NCBI GenBank assembly: GCA_030063045.1 | Contig: JAQSEB010000160.1 | Span: 310,001 to 374,000, forward strand | Source: Pratylenchus scribneri | Taxonomy: Eukaryota > Nematoda > Chromadorea > Rhabditida > Pratylenchidae | Reading direction: 5' to 3' | Length of the DNA: 64,000 bases | In this document: positions 9,755-19,808 of the stretch, one piece after another | How the letters are laid out: each line of letters opens with the position of its first letter | How positions within the stretch are numbered: the first letter of the stretch is position 1 | Position numbers and translations under genes: made by a program | The notes under the pieces: model-generated | Seen by the model: the letters and a program-made list of their open reading frames with translations, nothing else | Databases searched by the model: none | What the model was told of the DNA's origin: nothing

Positions 9755-10581
9755 GAATTGAATTAGGAAGTAATAATAATGAAATTACCAAGCCAACTTA
9801 TAAATATCATTGTATTGAATTCAGCTAAACTTGGCACCCTAAAATAATTCATAAAGGACAATTTTAGTTATTCATATTAAATTAAATTCCAAAAATATTT
9901 GAGTTAAGCCAAAAAACATTTAAAATAATCCTGCTATGAATTAGGGAATTTTCTGTGTTTTTTGTGAATAATTCTTCTGAACCAATTTAAATAAAATTAA
10001 TTTGATACCCTAAAATCTCCTCTAAAATTATATATTAAAATCACTAATATTGGTTCACACCTTGATGAGTTATTTTAATCGGTCTAAAGTTACCTCAAAG
10101 ACAAGTTGGGGCCAAACCAATAAATATGATAAACATATAAATCCCTATTTTTTGGAAGACATGGACTGATGGGCCATCACCACAATCGCAACCATACGAA
10201 TTGTTGGACATTCTTCCACATTTTGAAACTTCATTCATAATTCATACCATTGTAATAACTACTTTATTCAAATCAAAATAGCAAATTTGAGAAAAATTAC
10301 AATAAAACATTTTATTCAAAATAAGTGAAATTGAATTTTTTAAAATGAATTAAAATAATTCACTTATATGATTTGGTGTGGTGTGGTATAAATAAATTTG
10401 AGCAAATCCAGGTGTAATTGGGACAATGTAAGTGAAACTATAAACTAAGTGAAATAGAGAATAGAGTATTTGATTAAAAAATGTGATTATTAAAAAAAAT
10501 TTTTGATTATTAAATTTTTTTGATTTTTTATTAAAAAATGTTTTGGATTAAATGTGTTTTTGATTAGATGTCTTTATCCCC
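9755..10581. other. Non-coding, nothing recognised
   Basis: AT-rich sequence without supported gene or clear repeat; presumably intergenic. Confidence 0.4.
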
Positions 10582-11566
10582 TTAAGGGATAAATTTCAAA
10601 AAAATTGTTGGTGGTGGCGGATTGAAAAGGGGTGGTGGGCAAGGAAAAAAGTTAAGAGGGGGTGGGGGCGGTGGCAAAGGTATTGGCCGTGCAAATTGTT
10701 GACGCGGAAATGGAGGACGATAAGGTGCCGGACGAATATTGGCCCTTGGGTGGACAGTACCGACAGGACGAATAGGGACTGGTGGTTGTGCAACCGATGG
10801 TGCAATAGGACGAGGTGCTGGTGATTGTTCAACCGGTGGTGCATTAGGACGAGGTGCTGGTGATTGTCCAACCAGTGGTTGTTGTGGATTGCCAGCAGGT
10901 GCGGCAGGTAGAGGGGTAGGTGAAGCTGGAAATACGAGAATTAATGTTAATTTTCGAAAAATAATTCTTTTGCAACTAGACAGAATTAAAGACTGAGTTA
11001 ATCTTAGAAAGAGGCGAGTTTATTCTGATTAAATTGAATTAAAATAGCCCAATTATTTTTATAAGTAAGTTGAAATTATCCTGACTAAATGAATTACAAA
11101 CGGGCTGAATTAATCTTAGAATGAGGCCAAATTATTCTGACTAAATTGAATTAAAATGGCCGAATTAATCTTAGAAGGAGGCAAAATTATTCTGACTAAA
11201 TTGATTTAAAATGGTCGAATTAATTTCAGAAGGAAGATGAAATTATCCTGGCTAAACTGAATTAAAAATGACTGAATTAATCTTACCAATAAAAACAGGC
11301 ATTTTCCCCTTTGCAGCCTTAATTCCACCTATGAATGCCGTGGGCACACCATTTGCTGTGACCAATAATGGAGTATCATCCGAGAATCCTGGCGGTGTGC
11401 GCCATATTGGCAACATAATACAAGTATTAGCCTTGTAAGGTGGTGCCAAAGGAGGCAAAGAAGGCTGTTCAGGTTGATTTTGTGGGGGATCGTCAATTGT
11501 AACAAGAGGAGGATTATTTGATTTTGGCCCAGCCGTTTTTAGAGTCATTTTGATAGAGGAGGCCAT
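10582..11566 (-). CDS. Proline-rich protein
   Basis: Exon 1 from 11566 to about 11287 encodes 93 aa (ATG chosen because a TATA box lies 38 nt upstream), then an intron of about 350 nt filled by a minisatellite, then exon 2 from about 10928 to 10582. Exon 2 is extremely proline-rich: repeated QSPAPRP units, a run of PLPPPPPPL, ending LKFIP. Exon 1 carries a non-repetitive part (MLPIWRTPPGF, VPTAFIGGI). No signal peptide. No named family; the proline segments could bind SH3, WW or profilin partners. Confidence 0.6.
10985..11285. repeat. Minisatellite in the intron of the proline-rich gene
   Basis: About five degenerate units of 55-60 bp built from TTCTGACTAAATTGAATTA and GAATTAATCTTAGAAGGAGG words. 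It starts just inside the donor and ends near the acceptor, so it makes up most of the intron. Confidence 0.65.
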
Positions 11567-11603
11567 TTTTTGATTTTTTGATCTTGTAGGCCTCTAGTGG
11601 GCA

Positions 11604-11611
11604 TTTTTATA
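11604..11611 (-). promoter_or_regulatory. TATA box of the proline-rich gene
   Basis: Minus-strand GGGTATAAAAATGCCC, 38 nt upstream of the ATG at 11566. Confidence 0.4.
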
Positions 11612-11981
11612 CCCCCAAAATTCAGACAATCTTCATCGAAAACAAGAAAACCTCTGTCACAAACAATTCTTATTTTTAATCAAAAAAATATAGCAGAAAT
11701 TTTTCACATGAATAAGGTAAAATGGTCCAGATTGTCCACGTGAATAACAAATTTTTAATTAATTTTTGTTTTTCAGTAAAAAGAATTTCATCAAATTTCC
11801 ATTTTCGGAATTAGAAATTGTAAAATTTTTTTATTTTTGTCCCAAAAAGGTGACAAATTAATTTTTATTTTGATCATACCGCCAATCACCCCTCCCTTTA
11901 GTCGGGGCATACCCTTTATAATCAGTTTTTTTTGCCTCAATTTCATTCATTTATCAATTTTCACTTTCACTACTCTGCATC

Positions 11982-13102
11982 ATGGCTTCCGTAAGACTGT
12001 CACCTATCCCCGAATAACGGATTTGAATTCAAATTTGGCAAACAAATGGGTCTCATTGACTTCTATTGTGGACACATTCATGGAATTCGCCACTTCTCTT
12101 CCGGAATTGTCCACCAGTGTGCCGAAATCGGCGGAAATGTTTGCCTTTTTGCTGGTCAAACTTGTGGAGCATAATATCATCACAATGAACATATTGAATA
12201 TTATGGCAATGAAGAATGGAGAAAATGATAAAATTGTCAAGTAATTTTTAATTAAAATAAATAAAATCTTTCTAATTAAATAAATTGGAAAAAATAAAAT
12301 TTAAAATTAATTTTTGATAGGCAATGTTTCGATAAAGCATTCGCAATTGCCAAAAATCGGCATCTTCTCAATGAGAAATATTCACCGTATATCGATCAAC
12401 AATCCCCCGGTCAATTGACTGATTCCTTAAATTTATTACCAATAAGATTTTAGATGAACCCTCTATTCAATTCCGTCAAATTTTGAAGGAATATTTGCAA
12501 AGCAATGATAAATATTCCTTCAAGGCAGCAGCGAATAATCTTGCCCAACTCAAAATCCATCATTTCAACCATATGCTCGTGTATCAATGCTGCCTTTTGG
12601 CACTTGATGAGATGGCTGACCATATAATGGTCAAGCTAGCAAAATTTTTACTCGTAACTGAAATATTAAAATTTAAATTAATAATTCATTTGATTTATTA
12701 TTTGTACGAATCTTTTTATTTGGCCAAATTCCAAATTGTTTGGGGATTTCGGCGTCTTTATAATGATCTGGATGACCTTTGCTTAGAAAAGCCAGCAGCC
12801 TATATTTTGGCAAAATATTGGGTTAAAAAGGCACTCAAATATGAATTGATCGACAAAAAATTTGCCAAAGAATTTCCTGAAGAGACAATTCAGTTTGACA
12901 TAATCATAATATTATTGATGATTAATAATTTATATTAATTTCCAGCAGTCGTAGTCGCACCATTTCTGAAAGTTCTGATGGCAAATTGGTCGTGGATGAT
13001 GATGAAAATTCCCAGTTGAATCAGAAAAATGGGGTCACAAATTGGAACGAATTGGCAAATGGCCATATGGAGATGGCAAGCAGCAGCCAAAGTGATGAAT
13101 AG
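11982..13102 (+). CDS. PDCD4-like protein with MA3 domains (possible 5' frameshift)
   Basis: Exons: about 11982-12241, 12322-12402, 12451-12907 and 12947-13102. The second exon is joined through short GT-AG introns; the third holds a good MA3 domain: ILKEYLQSNDKY, then LKIHHFNHMLVYQ (the PDCD4 FHHELVYE signature position), then WGFRRLYNDLDDL. Exon 1 gives the C-terminal half of a preceding MA3 unit. The tail is acidic/serine-rich and ends SSSQSDE. MA3 domains bind the eIF4A helicase and restrain translation. The likely start at 11982 (reading LSPIPE like its neighbour) hits TAA after 11 codons and is one base out of frame with the rest, so this is either a frameshifted copy or starts elsewhere. 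Confidence 0.65.
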
Positions 13103-13797
13103 AAGGTAGAAAAATCCATGAGAAAATCAAAAGAATATTAAAATTGTATAGTTTCATTCATTATTTTGAATTATTTTGAACCATATTTTGATGATCAGAT
13201 ATGTGAGGATTAATTTCGAACCAATTGGATAATCATTTATCAACTTCACTGTTTATTTTGTAATTCATCGTTAAATTTTGGACCACCAAAAATCATGAAA
13301 ACAATCTCTTCTCTCCATTCAGTTTTTTTTGATGGTCATCATTTGACTCTGAAATTTTTAAACCATTTTTATCGATGAAACATTTTCCTATTTTTAGTAT
13401 AAATATTCTTTCTTTCTTAATGAAATTTAAAATTAACAATTTTTTATATAACGAGTGTATTCTATTCAATTTTTCACAAATTTCTTTGAAAATATTAAAA
13501 TGAATAATATTTCATGCTATTCAGCCTTCGTCGACCTTTGAAATATAATTTTTCATGAAAAATTTGTTTTTAGCCCTAATAAGAAATTTAATTAATTTTG
13601 GCCAAAATTTTTGGTAATAAGAAATTTAATTAATTTTGGCCAATATTTCAAAGGAAAAGAAATTTTTGTTATTTGTCATCTTCCTTTTAGAATTTCACGT
13701 GAATAATTAAATTTTGTTTGCGCAGTTGCCCTTTATAATTCCGCAGTGTCTTCCTTCATTTCCCCATTTTCCTTCATTTTCCTTCTATTTATTCCAA
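13103..13797. other. 3' flank and spacer between the two PDCD4-like genes
   Basis: Non-coding. The stretch after the first gene (words AGATATGTGAGGATTAATTT and TTCATCG...GACCACCAAAAAT) recurs after the second gene at about 14540-14760, which shows the duplication included the 3' flank. A direct repeat of about 30 bp (AAGAAATTTAATTAATTTTG) lies at 13580-13640. Confidence 0.6.
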
Positions 13798-14350
13798 ATG
13801 AACAATCGGCCATTGTCTCCCATTCCTGAAGAGGAATGGCCAACCTTGATCCAAACAATTGCTTCAATGGATGAAATAAGCAAAGATCCTTTGGAGCTAT
13901 GTGGAGAAACGGAATATGCTAAAAGGGAATTTGCCAAATTAATTATTAATTTGGTAGAAAACAGCTTTATGACACTCTCAACTCTCCAATTTCTTTATTT
14001 TAAAACCGGCGACTTTTTTGAGTCAGCGTTAACTGATGCCATCAAAATTGCAAGTAGCCGAAATCTTTTGGATCCATCTTGGAAGTTAAATTTAATAATT
14101 GATTTTTTTTAATTTTTCATAAAGGTGCACGCCTCTCAAACCAATTCTTCAAAAACAGAAAAAAATCCAGTCCATAATGGGAGATGATTCCGAATCAGAA
14201 AGCGATGGGGACAATGACCTGATCAGGACTTCGGCCATGGTAGCACGAACAAGCAAAAATACCTGTTTTTTGGCTAATGAACGTCCATCTTCCTTTTTGG
14301 ATGGAAAGATGCAAAAGGCTAAAAATGGAAATACAAATGGGGATGAATGA
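13798..14350 (+). CDS. PDCD4-like paralogue, single partial MA3 unit
   Basis: Exons 13798-14084 and 14125-14350, 170 aa. The start MNNRPLSPIPEEEW matches the frame-broken LSPIPE of the upstream neighbour. Residues about 35-90 align with the MA3 second half in the first gene (FAKLIINLVENSFMTLSTL against FAFLLVKLVEHNIITMNIL; IASSRNLL against IAKNRHLL). The acidic tail is MGDDSESESDGDND then a short basic stretch. It lacks the FHHELVYE-containing unit, so it is a shortened paralogue that may act as a one-domain competitor or be decaying. Confidence 0.65.
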
Positions 14351-14989
14351 AATTGGAATTAATAAAAATAGCAACATTTCAAATCATCAAAATAGTCCAT
14401 TTAAAAATTTTGATTTAAATATTTCCTTCTTTGAAGCAATTCGAAAATTTTTATTTCTTATTATTCTGCTTTTCCAATTTTAATTTTCTTTATTTCTTAT
14501 TATTCTGCTTTTCCAATTTTAATTTTCATTATTATTTTGAACTATTTTGATAACTATATATGTGAGGATTAATTTTAGAATCAATATTCTTATTATTCTG
14601 CTTTTCCAATTTTAATTAGTTTTCGTTATTATTTTGAACTATTTTTGATAACTAGATATGTGAGGATTAATTTTAGAATCAATATTTTTGGATAAACATT
14701 TATCGCCCCTAGTTATTTTTGCAATTTATCGTTGAATATTCGACCACCAAAAAAAAGGCAATCGACAATCTCTTTTCTACAATGTTTTATTTCTTCCATA
14801 TAATATTCCATTTTCTCGATCATCCTTCTCGAGAAAATGTGAAGGAAAAATTGATTGGATATGAAATGGAATATGAAGATGGCAAAAACGAAAGGAGGAG
14901 ATAAATGCGGGAATAAGGGATAAAGCAATAAAGAGGACAATGCTAGTGATTGATAAAAAGTGGATATCATTTTAATTTAAAATAATAAA
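14351..14989. repeat. Duplicated 3' flank
   Basis: Non-coding; a segment of about 100 bp (TTATTCTGCTTTTCCAATTTTAA through GTGAGGATTAATTTTAGAAT) is repeated in tandem at about 14461-14585 and 14590-14690, and also resembles the flank after 13102. Confidence 0.6.
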
Positions 14990-15828
14990 ATGTTCCAATT
15001 CCAATTGATTTTCCTTTTATTCCATGGAATAACAGCATTTGAAAACATTTGGGTAAAAAACGGTGAATGCCACCGTCCTTTTGGATTCAATGCTCCGTGC
15101 ATTAATTTTAACTCAAATAAAACAATAATTTCGCTTTGTCTTTGTGAATTATGCCCAACCGGGCCAACTCCTCCAACACCATCCACAATTACATTTCGAT
15201 CAGGTTTTAATATCCATTTCAACTTTAATTTCGTTTCTGAAGATCCACACCAATGCCCATCCGTTCCAACTCCCCCCCTGCCCTACTTTGGCCACATCCA
15301 CATTTCCACCATCTCAGTCTACAATTACCAGTTGCAATGTTGCAACAAAAGAGGTTGAAAAAGTTTAAATTCAGCGAATGATCCATTTTAGTCGTCTTCT
15401 TCAAAATCGAACCTATCACAAATCCCCATTTCTACCATTGCCCCGGCTTTGTGCCCTTCCATTTTACAAGATCCGTTGAAAAACATTTGTAAAATTTTGA
15501 CAAATTCTGTTATTTTTCAATTTTTTAAGTGTTTTTTACGGTTGGTTTGGTTGTTGGTATGGCAATAATGGCAATAATTGGTTGGATTATGAAGAAGAAA
15601 AAAAGGCGGCGCCCCAATATTGCGTTGCAAATGAATCGTCACCGGTCACATCCACAATCTCTTTTTCCCCCACTTTTAATTCATCCGCCTCCGCCACAAA
15701 ATTCACCTCCTCCTCCTCCACTTTCTTTGCATGATTTTTCGATTAGTGATGTTTACGATGTACCATTGCCATTGACTCCACATTCACATGAACATGAATA
15801 TGATACGCCCCCCATATCTCGACCGTGA
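14990..15828 (+). CDS. Single-pass membrane protein with Pro-rich tails
   Basis: ATG at 14990 opens a signal peptide (FQFQLIFLLFHGITAF) followed by a short Cys-containing ectodomain (GECHRPFGFNAPC, LCLCELC). Later exons are about 15240-15356, 15394-15491 and 15533-15828; the last encodes a transmembrane helix (FFTVGLVVGMAIMAIIGW), a KKKKRRR stop-transfer and a Pro/His-rich cytoplasmic tail with HEHEYDTPP. Splice phases of the last three exons agree. Linking exon 1 needs one base of frame change, most simply in the run of seven C at about 15270, or an intron I have not placed. No family recognised. Confidence 0.55.
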
Positions 15829-15977
15829 AATATGAATCCATCCGTTCTCAAAAAATCTTCTTTAACATCATAAATTTTTTTATTTTCTGAATAATTCTTC
15901 AAAAGATGTAATAAAGCAGAGAAATGAATGTTCGAATCAAAACGATAAATGAAATAAATGCTTAAAGATTTATTTTG

Positions 15978-16029
15978 CATTCTTAAGCCTCGTTTGACTG
16001 CATAGTGCAGTCAAATGAGGCTTAATGCT
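15978..16029. repeat. Perfectly placed hairpin at the receptor truncation point
   Basis: An inverted repeat with arms of about 20-25 nt (TTAAGCCTCGTTTGACTGCA then TAG then TGCAGTCAAATGAGGCTTAA, one mismatch; outer GCATT/AATGC also pair). It ends a few bases before receptor homology begins at about 16031. Confidence 0.8.
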
Positions 16030-16030
16030 G

Positions 16031-16525
16031 CTAATGTGCACATTTGTTGGCCTTGGATTTATTACATTGTTCTTTGTAAGTGATTAATTTATAAATAATT
16101 TTATTAAGCTAAAACGCAGGGAAAATCGAAAATAATTTTTATACATTTTTCAAATTTTTTATGATTTTTAACTGAACAAAAATTAATTCATTTTTAAATT
16201 TTGTTTTTATTCCTTTCAGAATTTCGGCTCCGTTCAGAAGGCCTTCAATTTGGAATTGGGCGAACATTTCCCGGATCTTAAATCAGCACTGAGTACAATT
16301 ATTCACGACAGTTGTAATATTATTTTGCCAAGTTGGCTGATGCTCTGGGCCAGTTCAACTTTTAGGCAAAAATGGGCAATGGAAGTTTTGCCAAAACGAT
16401 GGAATTTATGGAAGAAGGAAACAAAGTCGAAAACCATTAATTTAACTTGCCGTCCATTGCCAACTCAAACAAATGGAAATCGGCAAATGATTCCATTGTC
16501 CCTAACAAAAATTTCTATTGCTTAA
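16031..16525 (+). pseudogene. 5'-truncated chemoreceptor, last two exons only
   Basis: Homology to the neighbouring receptors begins in the middle of exon 4 (CTFVGLGFITLFF, TM6) and ends at a normal donor (16075); exon 5 runs 16220-16525 and is intact: HDSCNIILPSWLMLWASSTFR (TM7), then the basic tail VLPKRWNLW. Exons 1-3 and most of exon 4 are missing and replaced by the hairpin at 15978-16029. It is the upstream end of the array. Confidence 0.8.
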
Positions 16526-16689
16526 AATATTTTTTATTTGTATTTTACATTTTTTTTTATTCTAATTTCATAAAATTCCAATTTTACATTTGTCATTTTT
16601 GGAATAAAATTTTCTTTTTTAACAAATTTTTTAAAATTTGATTATTTAAATTAATTAAATTTGAAATAATTAATTATTTATATGGGGTC

Positions 16690-17296
16690 ACTATAGTATA
16701 TGGTGCCAAGAATTAAGACATGTATGATATACCATTCGTCTCCTCTCGTCGAGCTGAGTTCGAATCTGAAAAAATTTTCTGCCGGAGGCGCCTAGTAAAA
16801 AAGTTACATTATGCTAAAGAAGCAAACAATGTAAAGTGAAGGGTCCCCCCTATAGGTCGAAAATTTTTGAAAATTTTTTTTGGCAAAATTACACCCGGGC
16901 GATATGTTAGACTTCTTTAAGACTCCTATGCTCCGAGCCCCTAAGCCCTAACCCTAGCCCCAACCCTAATCCTATCCCCTAAACTTAGCCCCTACTCTGA
17001 AACAAAAATGGCCATAACTTTTTTATTTTTCGGTTTTATGAGAAACCAATGGCAGATTCTGACTTCTCTCATCGAGACGCGTCGATCTAGCTATAATTTG
17101 ACCGAAAAAAAATTTCAAAAATTTTTTGAGTTTCGACCCATAGGGGGGACCCTTTATTTTTCCAAATTTCATCATACTGTAACTTTTTTTCTAGGCGTCT
17201 CCGGCAGAAAATTTTTGCAGATTCGAACTCAGCTCGACGAGAGAAGTCGAATGGTATAACATACATATCCCAACTCCTGGCACCACAAACTATAGT
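16690..17296. mobile_element. Long foldback element F1
   Basis: Terminal inverted repeats begin ACTATAGT...GGTGCCA on both ends, and the arms of about 110 nt pair well (ATACCATTCG, CGTCGAGCTGAGTTCGAAT, TTTTCTGCCGGAGGCG on the left against their complements on the right, 17185-17290). The centre has CCCTAAGCCCTAACCCTAG-type words and a segment GAAACCAATGGCAGATTC...CATCGAGACGCGTCGAT that recurs in F3. No transposase frame; a MITE-like non-autonomous element. Confidence 0.75.
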
Positions 17297-17458
17297 ACAG
17301 CCATTTATATTTATTATTAAATAATTTCATATTAATCCCTTTTACGCCCAGTAGTTATTTTATTCATATTTTTCTGCTGGAGGTGCACTGTGCAGATATT
17401 TGAGAAAAAAACATAAAACAGTACGAAGATCATTTTTGATTAGAGAAATATTTAAAAT

Positions 17459-17796
17459 GCCGAATAAATTATTGAAAATGGCGAATAAAATTTTAAAAGG
17501 TTTTATCGGTTTGGTGGTTTGTCCTAGACCCTTAAGCCCTACACCCTTTCGATAGATCTCATCAAGACGCGTCGATTGGTATATATTTTGTCATGCTTAT
17601 TAAACCGTTTTTTAACCGTTTGTCAATTTTGGTTCAATACCAAGTTTGATCAAACCATGAAAAAATATATACCAATCGACGCGTCTTGACGCGATCTATC
17701 GAATGGGTATGGATGGGGTTTAGTGGTCTAACATAAACCACTAAACCGTTAAAATCTATTATTAAGTTATTCGACATTTTCAACAATTTATTCGGC
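17459..17796. mobile_element. Foldback element F2
   Basis: Outer ends GCCGAATAAATTATTGAAAATG and its complement pair; inner arms carry CAAGACGCGTCGATTGGTATA on both sides of a centre near 17625. Shares the GACGCGTC core with F1 and F3 but has different outer ends. Confidence 0.75.
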
Positions 17797-18603
17797 AAAT
17801 AAAAATAGTATTCTTTTTGATTATATGGAAAAAATTGTTGATACTTTTTTCCTTTATTTTTACAAGTTAAATTGCTTAATTCGCGCATTCTTAATTATTG
17901 GACAATAATTTTTACCTATTCTTATTTACTCCTATCCACATCTGCTTTCCTCTTTTTTTTTGATAATTGTTATTGGATTCTTATTTGAGTTGAAATTTTC
18001 ACATTCATTTATTATTCCGTCGGTTTTCTATTGGCTGCCGTTTAATATTAAATTATTAAATAGTAGCATGTGCCAAGAAAATTGTAGATTATGTTAAAAT
18101 TAAAATTGAATTATTGGGTGCATTGACGCTTTATGGTTTCGTATGATATTTCGTACATCATTGATCCATAATTAGATTTAATAGAATAATTGTTGGGTAG
18201 AATTCAATGTCATTGCCAAATTTTTGATTTTAAAGGAAAGTTCGTCGCAAAGTGAAAAGTGAATTTAATTATCAAATAATTTTTTCATAATGCTAAAATT
18301 TTCCAAAATTCTAAAAACTTTGTCCAATAGAAAATTTAACCATAAAAATAGAACAATTGTTAGAAAAGAAAATGAATTTTACTTTACGAATGGTAATAGT
18401 ACAATTGGAGGAGTTGTCCTTTAATTTTCCCAACTAATGGGATCAACATCACGGACTGACAAAATATTTTTCCACTTATAAATTTCTGGTATCCTCCTTA
18501 ACCACTTTAATCAAAATATTTTTATTTCTGCATAGAAAAATCAAAAAAAAATCATCAGTAATACAAAATAAAAAAAATAAATTCGATGAAAATATGGTGG
18601 TCC
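17797..18603. other. Non-coding, nothing recognised
   Basis: Receptor intergenic DNA between two foldback elements. Part of it (around 18060-18260) resembles 33955-34160 (words AATTGTAGATTATGTTAAAAT and ATAATTGTTGG), so it belongs to the duplicated receptor unit. Confidence 0.4.
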
Positions 18604-19175
18604 GACAATTGGGCAGTGCGACAATTCGGCAGTGATTTTTTTTTGTAAAAAAATATGTACATAGGGGTAATCGATGATGGGGAATCCGAATATCGTATTA
18701 GTTTTTTAATAAAACAATTTTTTAAACCGTTTTCTGTATACAACCCGGTTTGAAAAAATCTGAACTTTAGTATTTTGGGTCATATTATATACCATTCCAC
18801 GCGTCTTGGCGAGCTGATCAGGAATCTGTCATTGGTTTCGCATAAAACCCAAAAAATAAAAAAAGTTATGACCGTTTTAGTCATGAATAAGTACTTTATG
18901 CAAATTTAAGGTCATAACTTTTTTATTTTTAGGTGTTATGCGAAACCAATGACAGATTCGTGATCAGCTCGTCAAGACGCGTGGAATGGTATATAATATG
19001 ACCCAAAATACTAAAGTTCAGATTTTTTCAAACCAGTTTGTATACCGAAAACGGTTTAAAAAATTGTTTTATTAAAAGACTGATATGATATTCGGATTCC
19101 CCATCATCGATTACCCCTATATACATATTTTTTACAAAAAAAATCACTACCGAATTGTCGCACTGCCCAATTGTC
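18604..19175. mobile_element. Foldback element F3, nearly perfect long palindrome
   Basis: Arms of about 285 nt meet near 18890: GACAATTGGGCAGT...GGATTCC...ATTCCACGCGTCTTG on the left have their complements on the right almost base for base. Central words GTCATAACTTTTTTATTTTT and GAAACCAATGACAGATTC are shared with F1. No coding capacity recognised. Confidence 0.85.
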
Positions 19176-19808
19176 ATGGAACCGAAAATATAAAACCAAA
19201 ATTCGAAGGAAAATCCAACACAAATAAATTTTATGTAGGACGAAGGAGTAATATTCACTGTTTTCTTTCTTATAAATATAAATTCACTAATGGAAAAATA
19301 TTAGTACATCATATTTCATATGTATACAATATTACTGCACGCAAATTGTCAAATTATTTTCCAAGTTAATCCGAATGGACATTGACTGTTAATATTAATA
19401 AATGTTTTTGAGAGATAAATACATAAAAGTTTTGCTTATGATAGAAATAACAAAAATAATACTGAGTACTGAACTGACCCTAAAGGGCTACAGATCAACA
19501 TTAATATAAAAAAGCAGATATTATATTGGGCTGGATTACAAAAATTTTCGTGACCCCTCGGCAATTGGCTGTAGGCATTGGGTTAATAAAAAAACTGTTC
19601 TTCTATAAACCCATCATAGTCAAATTTTTTATAAAACTCATTTAAAAAAAGTCCAGTAAAATAGGACTTTTAATAGTCCATTAAGGTAATTGGTTAGGTT
19701 ATTCGATAATTGCGATTTATTAACATTAACGGGTAGATTTTATTATATTCACAAAATAAATTGAATAATTTTCATCTGATATTTGATAATATTGACAGAT
19801 TTTAGACA
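19176..19808. other. Intergenic and 5' flank of receptor 2
   Basis: Non-coding. Directly before the ATG at 19809 stands GATTTTAGACA, also present before receptors 5 and 6; TTTTAG there may be a spliced-leader acceptor three bases ahead of the ATG. Confidence 0.4.

Noticed and set aside
16900..16985. True interstitial telomere array
   Set aside because: Only a few imperfect CCCTAA-type words, not tandem TTAGGC; reported only as a curiosity inside F1.
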